Part shown: piece after piece, positions 37,698 to 47,267 of the stretch
Layout: each line of letters begins with the position of its first letter
Numbering within the stretch: the first letter of the stretch is position 1
From: Bacteroidota bacterium
GTDB lineage: Bacteria > Bacteroidota > Bacteroidia > AKYH767-A > 2013-40CM-41-45
Assembly (NCBI GenBank): GCA_004295015.1
Contig: SHNE01000055.1
Coordinates: 1-64,000, forward strand
Reading direction: 5' to 3'
Length of the DNA stretch: 64,000 nt
Notes under the pieces: model-generated
Told to the model about the DNA's origin: nothing
Database searches by the model: none
Seen by the model: the letters and a program-made list of their open reading frames with translations, nothing else
Made by a program: the position numbers and the translations under genes

Positions 37698-38465
37698 TTA
37701 TTTTCCAAAAATCTTCTTTGAGTTTTCGGTACTTATGTGCGCAATCTCTTCAAGGGAAACGTTTTTTATTTCTGCCAACTTCTGAGCCACAAGTTTAAGG
37801 TATTCAGGAATATTTCTCTTCCCGCGGAAGGGTGCAGGTGCAAGATATGGCGCATCGGTCTCTAATACCATGTGATCCAAACTAATTTTTTCAACGACCT
37901 TGTCCAGACCTGAATTCTTAAAGGTGACAACTCCTCCTATTCCAAGATAAAAGCCCATGTCGATGGCCCGATTTGCTTGCTCCTCTGTTCCTGTAAAACA
38001 ATGAAAAATTCCGAATGGTTCCTGTTTGGGTAAATCCAAAAGCAGTTCATAAATTAGTTCAAAAGATTCTCTTGAATGAATTACAATCGGAACCTTATAA
38101 TGATTCGCCAGTTCAACTTGTCGCTGAAAGACGATCTTCTGCTCTTCCACAAAGGTCTTGTCCCAAAACAGATCAATACCTATTTCTCCTACAGCAACAA
38201 AACTTCTCTTCCTGAACCAATTCTCGACAATATCCATCTCTTCCTGCCAGTTTGCTTTCACCGAACAGGGGTGTAGGCCCATCATCGGAAAACAAATTTC
38301 CCTATGCCTGCTTTCTAAATCCAACATTGACTGAATAGAACTGCTGTCTATGTTTGGAAGAAAAAATCTCGAAATTCCATTCGTAACAGCTAATTCAATC
38401 AATTTTTCACGGTCAGCATCGAACTCTTCAGAATAAAGATGGGTATGCGTATCGGTAAGAATCAT
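37698..38465 (-). CDS. TatD-family metal-dependent hydrolase
   Basis: Cytoplasmic TIM-barrel nuclease/hydrolase of 255 residues, complete for the family. Metal ligands are visible: DTHTHLY (His-x-His), GEIGIDLFWDKT (Glu), VIHSRESF (His), FHCFTG (His) and LETDAPYLAPAPFRGKRN (Asp). TatD proteins act as 3'-5' exonucleases and in DNA repair or quality control. A reverse-strand TAATTTTG (38525-38518) lies 53 bases before the ATG as a possible -7 box but lacks a well-spaced -33 element. It is probably the first gene of a same-strand series to ansA and beyond. Confidence 0.92.
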   Translation of the reverse strand: MILTDTHTHLYSEEFDADREKLIELAVTNGISRFFLPNIDSSSIQSMLDLESRHREICFPMMGLHPCSVKANWQEEMDIVENWFRKRSFVAVGEIGIDLFWDKTFVEEQKIVFQRQVELANHYKVPIVIHSRESFELIYELLLDLPKQEPFGIFHCFTGTEEQANRAIDMGFYLGIGGVVTFKNSGLDKVVEKISLDHMVLETDAPYLAPAPFRGKRNIPEYLKLVAQKLAEIKNVSLEEIAHISTENSKKIFGK

Positions 38466-38602
38466 GAAATTAAATGGTTTTTGTTGAAACAGATCTTCTA
38501 TCCGGAAGCGAAGGAACCAAAATTAATCATTCTGTACCAATAGCCGTAGAGATTAACTACACAATATCAATTCAATATGAGCATGCACATTTTTGAAGAT
38601 AC

Positions 38603-39643
38603 ATGATTCAGTCTTTAGATTACTTTTGTATCAAATCGAATTCTGCCTTGCCCAAATTTCTCATCATACGATTCTCTTCCATTGGCGACATTGTTCTTAC
38701 AACTCCTGTCATCCGCTGTTTAAAGAAACAGGTTCCTGATGCGGAACTACATTTCCTGACCCGTTCGTCCTTTAGAGAAGTCCTTTCAGTAAATCCTTAC
38801 ATCGACAAGCTTCATCTTTTGAATGACAGTCTTTCTGAGGTCCTGCCACAGTTAAAAAAAATAAAATTTGATGGCATTATTGATTTGCATCATAACCAAC
38901 GTTCCTGGTTAGTAAAACGAAACCTGAAGGCTCCCTCTCATTCCTTTTATAAATTAAATATTGAAAAATGGTTAATGGTCAATTTTAAAATTAACCGTTT
39001 ACCTGATAAACATATTGTCGATCGCTATCTTGATAGCGTCTCACATCTTGCTGTAAAGAATGATGGAGAAGGCTTGGATTTCTTCATTAGTCCCGATGCA
39101 CTAAAAATAAACGAACCCCTTCCGATAAGTCATCAGGAATTTATCGCCTTCGTAATTGGAGCAAAGCATGCAACCAAGCGTTTACCTGTAGAGAAAATTA
39201 TCGCTCTTTGTAAGCAAATCGATAAACCGATTGTATTATTGGGTGGTAAGGAAGATGCGGAACGTGCAAATAAAATTGTTGACGCCCTCGGTAAGAAAAT
39301 ATATTCTGCCTGCGGGAAAACAAATTTACATGAATCGGCGGCTTTGTTGAAATACTCAACTCATGTGATCACACATGACACAGGTTTAATGCATATAGCA
39401 GCAGCCCTAGGCAAAAAAATTATTTCGGTTTGGGGAAACACCATTCCTCAGTTTGGGATGTATCCCTACTTTAAAGATATTAATGGCGGAACTCAAAGTG
39501 GAATGAATTCGGTTGTAGAGGTAAAAAATCTGCGCTGCAGACCATGTTCAAAGATAGGTTTTGAAAAATGTCCGAAGGGACACCTGAATTGCCTGAATAA
39601 AATCAGCGACAGCGAGATTTTGGAACGATTGGCTATAAAATAA
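38603..39643 (+). CDS. Glycosyltransferase family 9 (heptosyltransferase-like)
   Basis: Cytoplasmic GT-B glycosyltransferase of 346 residues. The N-terminal block FLIIRFSSIGDIVLTTPVIR, the middle GAKHATKRLPVEK and the C-terminal nucleotide-sugar motif THDTGLMHIAAALGKKIISVWG are diagnostic of GT9, which includes ADP-heptose:LPS transferases. A cysteine-rich end (NLRCRPCSKIGFEKCPKGHLNCL) is typical of the Bacteroidota group. It likely acts on lipopolysaccharide core or another envelope glycan; the sugar is not determined. It is divergent from tatD and converges on kup with 17 bases between stops. Confidence 0.9.
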   Translation: MIQSLDYFCIKSNSALPKFLIIRFSSIGDIVLTTPVIRCLKKQVPDAELHFLTRSSFREVLSVNPYIDKLHLLNDSLSEVLPQLKKIKFDGIIDLHHNQRSWLVKRNLKAPSHSFYKLNIEKWLMVNFKINRLPDKHIVDRYLDSVSHLAVKNDGEGLDFFISPDALKINEPLPISHQEFIAFVIGAKHATKRLPVEKIIALCKQIDKPIVLLGGKEDAERANKIVDALGKKIYSACGKTNLHESAALLKYSTHVITHDTGLMHIAAALGKKIISVWGNTIPQFGMYPYFKDINGGTQSGMNSVVEVKNLRCRPCSKIGFEKCPKGHLNCLNKISDSEILERLAIK

Positions 39644-39660
39644 TCTACACCGTTTTTTTA

Positions 39661-41601
39661 CTAGTCTTTCACCCTCTTCAATTGCATTTCATTTTGTGGC
39701 TTCAACACCAATGGTACCTGTTCGAGCATGACTGAGCTTGTATCCAATCCAAAAGCCCGAGGTTCCGACATCGAAAGTTTTTTTAGAATAAAATGGATAT
39801 CCATGATTATCTTCTCATAAAAAGGTAAATTATTTTCATAGGATAAAAAGCGTTCCATGACGACAAATCTAAAGTCGCCTATCATTTTCCTGTTACCCAG
39901 TGTGGTGTAACGCGATGATATATCTACTTCGTGGTTTTTTACAAGATCCTCAACCACTTTTCGGAAAAATAAATTCACTCTTGGTTCAACACGGAATCCT
40001 ATATAAAAATCGATGCGAATGATGTTGCCTTTTAGTATTTGTGTTACTCTGTAATCCATTGTATAGGGCTCATCCTGTACATCCACATGAACGAACCAAT
40101 AGATATCGGCACGTTTCGGTTGGCGCTGCAGCATGGAATAAATAATTTTCGCTTCAATTTCGTCGACATGATTTGCACGGGTCAGATAGACTAAGTGCGT
40201 GGAATATTTCTGTACTGAGTGGTCATGGCTTAAATCTCTCATCTGAGAAATGTAATTTTTCAGTTTTACGAATTCCGTGAATCGATTTTTAATTTTCCTC
40301 GCCCTGAACCATGCCCACATGAGCATCACCAGAACAGAGGCGAGAAAAACGGTGAGCCATCCGCCATGTTCGTACTTGTCGAGATTAGCAATTAAAAAGG
40401 TGATCTCAACTGTCAGAATCACCATCAACATTAAAACGATTAATGGTCTTGCAACCCTTTTCATATACAACCAATAACTCAACAATATCGTTGTGCTAAG
40501 CATGGTAATAATGATAGCCAGGCCATAGGCTGCCACCATCTGTGATGATTCACGAAAAAACAATACGATGCCTATGCAATTAATCAGTAACATCCAGTTT
40601 ACCGATGGTACATATAAAGTACCTCTTAAATTCGTAGGATAAACTATTTTGACTTTGGGCCAGAAGTTTAAGCGGATTGCTTCGTTTACCAGTGTAAAGG
40701 ATCCGCTGATCAATGCCTGTGAAGCAACGATAGCCGCAAAGGTGGCAATGATAATTCCGGGTATCAGCCACCACGATGGCATGATTTCATAAAAAGGATT
40801 AACCGGACCCAGGTGCTTGCCCTGATGTTGCATTAACCAGGCTCCTTGTCCAAAATAATTCAACACAAGCGCTGATTTGACAAATATCCATGTTGTTTGA
40901 ATATTTTTTCTTCCACAATATCCCAGATCACTATACAATGCCTCCGCTCCTGTTGTACAAAGAAACACCGCACCCAGTAGCCAAAATCCGCCCGGATACA
41001 TCACCAATAATTCTATGGCATAAACAGGGTTAAGCGCTTTCAGGATTCCGGGAAAAGAAAAAAGCTGGGCTAGTCCCAGTGCCGCAATCATGCTAAACCA
41101 TATCAGCATCATTGGACCAAAAATCTTACCGGCAAAATTTGTTCCGAATTGTTGGATAACAAATAAACTAAATAAGATGGCTATTACAATCGGAATCGTT
41201 GGAATGTCCGTATTAATAATTCTCAATCCTTCTACGGCAGCAGAAATTGAAATCGCAGGTGTGATAATACCATCGGCGAGCAGGGCGGCACCACCGATCA
41301 TGGCAGGCCATACAAGCCACTTTACTTTGGTGTGCCTGACCAGTGCATATAATGAAAAAATTCCGCCTTCACCTTTATTGTCAGCATGCAAAATGAGAAT
41401 CACATACTTCAGGGTGGTTTGTAAGGTGAGTGTCCAGAAAATGCAGGAGACTCCTCCGAAAATCAAAACCGGGTCAATACTCTGTTCGCCAATAATTGCC
41501 TTAAACACATACAATGGAGATGTACCAATATCTCCGAAGATGATACCGAGAGTAGCCAGAAGTCCGGCTAACTTGATTTTATTACCGGGCGATGATTCCA
41601 A
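39661..41601 (-). CDS. kup: KUP-family potassium uptake transporter (copy 1)
   Basis: Potassium/proton symporter of 646 residues. About 12 membrane segments fill residues 10-430, followed by a cytoplasmic C-terminal domain of about 200 residues. Signature blocks: LGIIFGDIGTSPLYV, KYVILILHADNKGEGGIFSLY, LLADGIITPAISISAAVEGL, TTGAEALYSDLGYCGR and NYFGQGAWLM. The C-terminal domain (RADIYWFVHVDVQDEPYTM; ERFLSYENNLPFYEKI) matches Bacteroidota KUP proteins. It is closely related to the second kup gene 750 bases away on the same strand; the acyl-CoA thioesterase lies between. The upstream 133 bases show no clear promoter. Predicted to work at the inner membrane under low potassium or acid conditions. 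Confidence 0.94.
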   Translation of the reverse strand: MESSPGNKIKLAGLLATLGIIFGDIGTSPLYVFKAIIGEQSIDPVLIFGGVSCIFWTLTLQTTLKYVILILHADNKGEGGIFSLYALVRHTKVKWLVWPAMIGGAALLADGIITPAISISAAVEGLRIINTDIPTIPIVIAILFSLFVIQQFGTNFAGKIFGPMMLIWFSMIAALGLAQLFSFPGILKALNPVYAIELLVMYPGGFWLLGAVFLCTTGAEALYSDLGYCGRKNIQTTWIFVKSALVLNYFGQGAWLMQHQGKHLGPVNPFYEIMPSWWLIPGIIIATFAAIVASQALISGSFTLVNEAIRLNFWPKVKIVYPTNLRGTLYVPSVNWMLLINCIGIVLFFRESSQMVAAYGLAIIITMLSTTILLSYWLYMKRVARPLIVLMLMVILTVEITFLIANLDKYEHGGWLTVFLASVLVMLMWAWFRARKIKNRFTEFVKLKNYISQMRDLSHDHSVQKYSTHLVYLTRANHVDEIEAKIIYSMLQRQPKRADIYWFVHVDVQDEPYTMDYRVTQILKGNIIRIDFYIGFRVEPRVNLFFRKVVEDLVKNHEVDISSRYTTLGNRKMIGDFRFVVMERFLSYENNLPFYEKIIMDIHFILKKLSMSEPRAFGLDTSSVMLEQVPLVLKPQNEMQLKRVKD

Positions 41602-41734
41602 TTCGGTTAATTATAATTTGAATTATAAACTTGACAGAAAGCTTAGAATGAAGGTACGATTCTCTCCGTATAAATTATTGAACAATAAATATTCTACTAT
41701 CAGTTACCTAAACAAGCACCAAACAGAAATGCAA

Positions 41735-42250
41735 TCAGCCTTCGGTAAAAAGTGCTTTTAATTCAGTCGCGTCTGATGGCTTCATTTTTCCGGCGAGTAT
41801 TAATGACAACTGTCTTCTTCTTAATGCGCTATCATAGCGAGCTCTCTCTTCCTCGCTTTCCGGTACCAGGGAAGGTACGTTTATGGCATGTCCCAATTGG
41901 TCGACTGCAACAAATGTATATATCGCTTCATTGCATTTTTTCTTTTCGCCTGTCATGTTGTTCTCAACCCAAACATCAATATAAACCTCCATGGAGGAAG
42001 TAAATGCACGGGAAACTTTTGCCTGCAGAGTTACAATCTCTCCTAGTCTGATTGGCTGATTAAAGGATACATTGTTCACAGACGCTGTAACAACAATTCT
42101 TCCGCAATGCCTGGTGGCTGATATCGCAGATGCAATGTCCATCCAATGCAATAGCCGACCACCCATTAAATTACCAAGAGTGTTTGTATCATTGGGTAAT
42201 ACAATTTCTGTCAGGATGGCTTGTGATTCTTTAGGTGTCTTGGATTTCAT
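41735..42250 (-). CDS. Acyl-CoA thioesterase, hotdog fold
   Basis: Cytoplasmic thioesterase of 171 residues that hydrolyses acyl-CoA to free acid and CoA. Family features: NDTNTLGNLMGGRLLHWMDI (catalytic loop and start of the central helix with its Asp), ASVNNVSFNQPIRLGEIV and the strand VEVYIDVWVE-like block, followed by ALYTFVAVD-like AIYTFVAVDQ. This is a single hotdog domain of the YciA/ACOT type with an extra C-terminal helical tail (about 130-171). It lies between the two kup genes on the same strand, with gaps of 133 and 97 bases. Chain-length preference cannot be told. Confidence 0.9.
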   Translation of the reverse strand: MKSKTPKESQAILTEIVLPNDTNTLGNLMGGRLLHWMDIASAISATRHCGRIVVTASVNNVSFNQPIRLGEIVTLQAKVSRAFTSSMEVYIDVWVENNMTGEKKKCNEAIYTFVAVDQLGHAINVPSLVPESEEERARYDSALRRRQLSLILAGKMKPSDATELKALFTEG

Positions 42251-42347
42251 AGCCTTTTAATATAGTTTCAATTTAAATTTTTACCTGAAAAATTTGCTTG
42301 TTTTTTTCTTGTGCAAACAAAAAACCGACAGGCAAAATCTCCCTGAA

Positions 42348-44285
42348 CTAAACAATCCTTCTCAGGTTAATTTCTCCAACAGGATTTACTACCAGTGGTA
42401 CCTTTTCAATAGTTACTGAACTCGTATCAAGTCCAAAGGCTCTTTCCTCTGAAAGGGAAAGTTTTTTTAGCAGGAAATATATATCGAGAATGATTTTTTC
42501 ATAGAAAGGCATTTCATTTTCGAAGGAGAGGAATTTCTCCATAACCACAAATTTAAAATCGCCCACTTGATTTTTTCTGCCCAGTGATTCATAGCGAGAT
42601 GTGATGTCTACTTCAAAATTCTTCACCATATCCTCAACCACTTTTCTAAACATCATATTGATAAGAGGTTCCACACGGAATCCAAGTCGGAAATCGACTC
42701 TGATAATATTTCCTTTGACCAACTCCGTCACTTTGTACTCCATGGTATAAGGCTCATCTCGTACATCCACGTGAACGAACCAATAAATATCTGCACGCTT
42801 GGGTTGTTTCTGCAAAATTGAATACATGACTTTGGCTTCAACTTCATCCCGTGGATTTGCACTGGTAAGGTAGACAAGATGTGTCGCATATTTAGGAATT
42901 GAAAAATCATGGCTTAGATCCCGCAGCATGGGAAGATATTCCTTCAGCTTCACATGCTCCACAAATCGGCTACGGATTTTTCTGGCCTTATCCCAGGCAA
43001 ACATAACGCCGATAATACCTGAACTGATAAGCAAACTCACCCAACCGCCATGTACAAACTTGCTTAGGTTTGCAAAGAGGAATGAAAACTCAATGGTACC
43101 ATATACCATGATGAATAAAATGATCGCTGCCCTTGGATATCTTTTGAGATGCATGTAAAACACAAACAAGGCAGATGTCATGATCATGTTTATATTAATC
43201 GTCAAGCCATAGGCCGCCTCCATGTGTTTAGACTCTTTGAAATATAAAACGACAAGCATACATACAAAGTAAAGCAGCCAGTTTATGGAGGGAATGTATA
43301 ACTGGCCCTTCATATCCGTTGGATACTTAACCCTGACTTTTGGCCAAAAATTGAGTCGGATTGCCTCGTTAATTAATGTAAATGAGGCGCTGATCATCGC
43401 CTGGCTGGCAACGATGGTTGCACAAGTTGCTACAATCAATCCAACGATGATAAAACCATCCGGCATCATAGAATAAAATGGGTTCTTGTCGCCCAGGTAA
43501 GTTCCTTCATTCGTCATTAACCATGCCGCCTGTCCAAAGTAATTCAACAAGAGTGCAAGTTTGACAAAGCCCCAGCTAAAGCGAATATTTTTTCTTCCGC
43601 AATGACCCATGTCTGAATAAAGTGCTTCGGCTCCGGTGGTACATAAAAACACAGCGCCAAGCAACCAGAACCCTCCGGGATGAAGCACGAGCAAATTATA
43701 TGCATAAACCGGATTTACTGCTTTGAAAACTTCAGGAAAATGTAAGCATGAAATTATTCCCAAGGTGCCAATCATCCCAAACCAGATAAGCATCACAGGT
43801 CCGAAAAATTTACCAACGAGCTTTGTGCCGAATTGCTGTACCAAAAACAAGAGCGTTAGAATTGCAATTACTATAGGTACAGTATCAATTCCTTCGTTGA
43901 AATATTTTAAACCTTCAACAGCGGATGAGACAGAAATCGCCGGCGTGATAACTCCGTCTGCAAGCAAAGAACTCCCTCCGATAATAGCAGGCACCATGAG
44001 CCATTTTACCTTGGCTCTTTTTACAAGAGTGTAAAGTGAAAAAATTCCTCCCTCACCTTTATTATCGGCACGAAGAGCAAGGATTACGTACTTAACAGTT
44101 GTCTGTAAGGTTATCGTCCAAAAAATACACGAGACTCCACCAAGAACAGTCTCTGCAGTGATAACATTATTTCCTATGATCGCTTTTAGAACATACAGCG
44201 GCGAAGTTCCTATGTCGCCGAAAATGATTCCCAGTGTAACCAGCAGACCGGAAAGCGTAATTTTATTTAGTGAACTTGAACTCAA
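42348..44285 (-). CDS. kup: KUP-family potassium uptake transporter (copy 2)
   Basis: Second KUP protein, 645 residues, collinear with copy 1 through the membrane part and the C-terminal cytoplasmic domain. Identical or near-identical blocks are LGIIFGDIGTSPLYVLKAI, RADNKGEGGIFSLYTLVK, LLADGVITPAISVSSAVEGL, CGRKNI and QPKRADIYWFVHVDVRDEP. The pair probably arose by tandem duplication. Its own promoter (44305-44336, minus strand) suggests separate transcription or lead position for the three-gene stretch kup2, thioesterase and kup1. A difference in affinity, pH range or regulation between copies is expected but not visible. Confidence 0.94.
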   Translation of the reverse strand: MSSSSLNKITLSGLLVTLGIIFGDIGTSPLYVLKAIIGNNVITAETVLGGVSCIFWTITLQTTVKYVILALRADNKGEGGIFSLYTLVKRAKVKWLMVPAIIGGSSLLADGVITPAISVSSAVEGLKYFNEGIDTVPIVIAILTLLFLVQQFGTKLVGKFFGPVMLIWFGMIGTLGIISCLHFPEVFKAVNPVYAYNLLVLHPGGFWLLGAVFLCTTGAEALYSDMGHCGRKNIRFSWGFVKLALLLNYFGQAAWLMTNEGTYLGDKNPFYSMMPDGFIIVGLIVATCATIVASQAMISASFTLINEAIRLNFWPKVRVKYPTDMKGQLYIPSINWLLYFVCMLVVLYFKESKHMEAAYGLTININMIMTSALFVFYMHLKRYPRAAIILFIMVYGTIEFSFLFANLSKFVHGGWVSLLISSGIIGVMFAWDKARKIRSRFVEHVKLKEYLPMLRDLSHDFSIPKYATHLVYLTSANPRDEVEAKVMYSILQKQPKRADIYWFVHVDVRDEPYTMEYKVTELVKGNIIRVDFRLGFRVEPLINMMFRKVVEDMVKNFEVDITSRYESLGRKNQVGDFKFVVMEKFLSFENEMPFYEKIILDIYFLLKKLSLSEERAFGLDTSSVTIEKVPLVVNPVGEINLRRIV

Positions 44286-44304
44286 GTTTTAATATTTCGG
44301 AGGC

Positions 44305-44336
44305 CAAATGTATGAATTGCATCGAACCAGTTTCAA
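44305..44336 (-). promoter_or_regulatory. Promoter for second kup gene
   Basis: On the minus strand TTG (44336-44334), a 21-base spacer and TACATTTG (44312-44305) match the Bacteroidota promoter. The start site would lie near 44298, giving a leader of about 12 bases before the ATG at 44285. Confidence 0.7.
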
Positions 44337-44413
44337 ATAGACGTAGTTTTTATTCTTCGAGATCCTTTCAAGGTATAAAGCCACAGGCACTACCTTCATT
44401 GCTTAATTCTCAG

Positions 44414-44421
44414 TACCTTTG
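44414..44421 (+). promoter_or_regulatory. -7 promoter box for mnmG
   Basis: TACCTTTG fits TAnnTTTG exactly and lies 14 bases before the mnmG start codon, a very short leader. The -33 region carries only TTC at the expected place, so the promoter is incomplete by consensus. Confidence 0.55.
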
Positions 44422-44435
44422 CCATCCTTCCTGAT

Positions 44436-46310
44436 ATGAAAGCTGAATACGATGTAATTGTTGTTGGTGCCGGCCATGCCGGTTGCGAAGCCGCTGCTGC
44501 CGCTGCGAATATGGGTTCGCGCACCTTACTTATCACCATGAATATGCAGACCATCGCCCAGATGTCTTGTAATCCGGCGATGGGCGGAATTGCTAAAGGG
44601 CAGATTGTCAGAGAGATAGATGCGATTGGTGGATACTCCGGTATCGTTTCCGATCGTTCCATGATTCAGTTCAGAATGCTTAATCGTTCTAAAGGACCTG
44701 CAATGTGGAGCCCACGTTCACAGAATGACCGAATGATGTTTGCTCAGGAATGGCGCGTTATGCTGGAGCAAACACCGAATGTGGATTTCTGGCAAGATAT
44801 GGTCAATGAGCTTATCGTAGAAAACAATAAGGTTTGTGGCGTTCGAACCGGAATGGGTATTGACTTTAAGGCGAAGTCTGTTGTGCTTACTAATGGCACC
44901 TTTTTAAACGGACTCATACACATTGGAGAAAAACAGTTTGGCGGGGGAAGGAGCGGGGAGAAAGCAGCGAAAGGGCTTACCGAACAATTACAAACACTTG
45001 GTTTTCAGTCGGGTAGAATGAAAACAGGGACTCCACCCCGACTAGATGGGCGATCTCTGGACTATTCAAAAATGGAAATCCAGCATGGGGACGAAAATCC
45101 GGGGAAATTTTCATTTACTAATACAGCACAGCTGGGGAAACAACTCAATTGTTGGATAGCTTATACGAACGATGCGGTCCATGATATTTTAAAAGAGGGT
45201 TTTGACCAAAGTCCCATGTTCACCGGAAGAATTCAAGGACTTGGTCCAAGATATTGTCCTTCCATTGAAGATAAAATCAATCGATTTGCTGACAAGGAAA
45301 GACATCAATTATTTGTGGAGCCCGAGGGTTGGAACACGGTAGAAATTTATCTTAATGGCTTTAGTACATCTCTCCCACAAGAAATTCAATACAAAGCCTT
45401 AACTCAAATATCCGGCTTCGAAAATGTTAAAATGTTCCGTCCAGGGTATGCAATTGAATATGATTATTTCCCACCTCAACAATTGCACTTATCTCTCGAA
45501 ACAAAACTTATACAAAATTTATATTTCGCCGGACAAATAAATGGTACAACCGGATATGAAGAAGCCGCTTGTCAGGGATTGATGGCGGGGATAAATGCAC
45601 ACCTTAAAATCAACGAGAAGGATCCCTTTATCTTAAAACGATCAGAAGCATACATAGGGGTTTTGATTGATGATCTTGTTACAAAAGGTACTGATGAACC
45701 CTATCGAATGTTTACTTCCAGAGCAGAGTTTCGTACCCTTCTCAGACAAGACAATGCTGACGTTCGACTCACTCCGATTTCAAACAAATTAGGTCTGGCT
45801 GATGAGGGCAGGCTTCGAAACGTAGAAGAGAAGATGAAATATACGATGGAAACGGAAAATTTCATTCGTAATCATTCCTTAAAGCCTGAAGATATTAATC
45901 TCCTTCTGGAGCAACTAGGAACTGAGCCAATCAGACAAAAGGTAAAAATGCTCGGGCTCCTTCTTCGACCTCAAGTAAGTATTTCGGATCTATTAGAAAA
46001 CACTTCCGAATTTCGTGAATTCTCTTCAACTATACCGGATTCACAAAGAGAAATGGTTTTAGAGCAGGCAGAAATACGTTTGAAATATGAGGGATATATT
46101 GAAAAGGAGTCTGAAATAGTGAATAAATTCATAAAACTCGAAAACGTCTTCTTGAAAGCTGATTTTGATTACCACAGTTTAGCTTCTCTTTCTATGGAGG
46201 CTCGACAAAAGCTCTCTAAAATAAAACCAAGCACTCTCGGACAAGCCTCCAGAATATCCGGCGTTTCCCCTTCAGATATTTCAGTGCTGATGGTGTTTTT
46301 GGGAAGATAA
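44436..46310 (+). CDS. mnmG: tRNA U34 carboxymethylaminomethyl-modifying enzyme MnmG
   Basis: FAD-dependent subunit of the MnmE-MnmG complex that modifies the wobble uridine of several tRNAs. The 624 residues match the usual length of about 630. FAD-binding G-A-G-H-A-G lies at residues 11-16; other family blocks are [45 protein letters not shown] (conserved Cys), FVEPEGWNT and [19 protein letters not shown]. mnmG (gidA) often lies near the replication origin. Here its stop codon is followed at once by a parS-like site, and 22 bases later by a methyltransferase gene on the same strand. MnmE is not in the window. Confidence 0.97.
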   Translation: MKAEYDVIVVGAGHAGCEAAAAAANMGSRTLLITMNMQTIAQMSCNPAMGGIAKGQIVREIDAIGGYSGIVSDRSMIQFRMLNRSKGPAMWSPRSQNDRMMFAQEWRVMLEQTPNVDFWQDMVNELIVENNKVCGVRTGMGIDFKAKSVVLTNGTFLNGLIHIGEKQFGGGRSGEKAAKGLTEQLQTLGFQSGRMKTGTPPRLDGRSLDYSKMEIQHGDENPGKFSFTNTAQLGKQLNCWIAYTNDAVHDILKEGFDQSPMFTGRIQGLGPRYCPSIEDKINRFADKERHQLFVEPEGWNTVEIYLNGFSTSLPQEIQYKALTQISGFENVKMFRPGYAIEYDYFPPQQLHLSLETKLIQNLYFAGQINGTTGYEEAACQGLMAGINAHLKINEKDPFILKRSEAYIGVLIDDLVTKGTDEPYRMFTSRAEFRTLLRQDNADVRLTPISNKLGLADEGRLRNVEEKMKYTMETENFIRNHSLKPEDINLLLEQLGTEPIRQKVKMLGLLLRPQVSISDLLENTSEFREFSSTIPDSQREMVLEQAEIRLKYEGYIEKESEIVNKFIKLENVFLKADFDYHSLASLSMEARQKLSKIKPSTLGQASRISGVSPSDISVLMVFLGR

Positions 46311-46326
46311 TGTTCCACGTGAAACA
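46311..46326. promoter_or_regulatory. parS-like centromere site 1
   Basis: TGTTCCACGTGAAACA matches the bacterial parS consensus TGTTNCACGTGAAACA at every position. It lies directly after the mnmG stop codon, in the 22-base gap before the next gene. parS sites nucleate ParB loading and chromosome segregation and normally cluster near oriC. Confidence 0.85.
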
Positions 46327-46332
46327 ATTTGA

Positions 46333-47226
46333 ATGGAAATATTAAAAGAATGTCCGGCTTGTGGTTCAGAAAACCACTCATTTATTCGAAAATGCAAGGA
46401 TTTTACCGTTAGCGCTGAATTATTCAGCATAGTACAGTGTAATGCCTGCCAACTCCTTTTCACCAATCCACGTCCGGATATTACAGAAATTTCACGCTAT
46501 TACGAAAGTAAAGACTATATCAGCCACAGCAATTCAGATACCGGGCTTTTTAACAAGGTGTACAAACTGGTTCGCAATTATTCAATCCGTCAGAAGCTAA
46601 AACTTATAGAAAAACACCACCAAGGAGCAAGTAAAAACCTATTGGATATAGGCTGTGGAACAGGCGAATTTTTAAATGAATGTAAAAAGGCCGGATGGTC
46701 AGTTACAGGTATAGAACCAAGTCCAAAAGCAAGAGAACAAGCTATAAAGAACTGGAATCTAAAAGTGATTGATGAGACAGGTATCAATCAGCCTCTTGAT
46801 CAAGAAAAACAAAATGTGATTAGCATGTGGCATGTCTTGGAACATGTACATACTCTAAAAGACCGACTACAACAAGTAAACAGATTGCTGTCTGATAATG
46901 GTCTATTTATCGTTGCGGTACCTAATCCTACATCCTGGGATGCAAAAAATTATCAAGATTATTGGGCTGCATACGATGTTCCAAGACACTTATATCACTT
47001 TAAACCCGAAGTCCTGAAGAAAACAGTATCAAACTTCGGATTTAAACATATAGCCTCAGAACCTATGCCTTTTGACTCCTATTATGTTTCCTTACTCAGC
47101 GAGAAATATATGACAGGTAAATCCGGTATTATAGGAGCTCTCAAATCAGGATTGGTATCGAATATAAAAGCCGCTAAAAACGCAGAAGCATACTCCAGTG
47201 TAATATACATTTTTCGAAAGGGCTAA
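46333..47226 (+). CDS. Class I SAM-dependent methyltransferase
   Basis: Protein of 297 residues. The N-terminal part carries a zinc-ribbon-like pair of CxxC motifs (CPACGSENH near 8 and CNACQLLF near 36). The SAM-binding domain follows from about 90 with motif I LLDIGCGTGEF, motif II region VTGIEPSP, then ISMWHVLEHVHTLKD and LSDNGLFIVAVPNPTSWD. Proteins of this layout (Zn-ribbon plus Methyltransf_23 type) methylate small molecules or glycans in known cases; the substrate here is not known. It follows mnmG with only 22 bases between, is probably co-transcribed, and is bracketed by two parS-like sites. It is not RsmG (GidB), the usual mnmG neighbour. Confidence 0.87.
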   Translation: MEILKECPACGSENHSFIRKCKDFTVSAELFSIVQCNACQLLFTNPRPDITEISRYYESKDYISHSNSDTGLFNKVYKLVRNYSIRQKLKLIEKHHQGASKNLLDIGCGTGEFLNECKKAGWSVTGIEPSPKAREQAIKNWNLKVIDETGINQPLDQEKQNVISMWHVLEHVHTLKDRLQQVNRLLSDNGLFIVAVPNPTSWDAKNYQDYWAAYDVPRHLYHFKPEVLKKTVSNFGFKHIASEPMPFDSYYVSLLSEKYMTGKSGIIGALKSGLVSNIKAAKNAEAYSSVIYIFRKG

Positions 47227-47267
47227 CACTCCACATAAGCCTCCATATATTATACACTAACCTGAGC

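Noticed and set aside
41090..41761. 223-codon plus-strand frame
   Set aside because: Lies antisense to the well-supported kup gene; the length is a by-product of kup codon use.
42763..42778. CACGTG-containing sequence resembling parS
   Set aside because: Only 11 of 16 positions match and the bases encode a conserved KUP segment (HVDVRDEP), so it is a coding coincidence.
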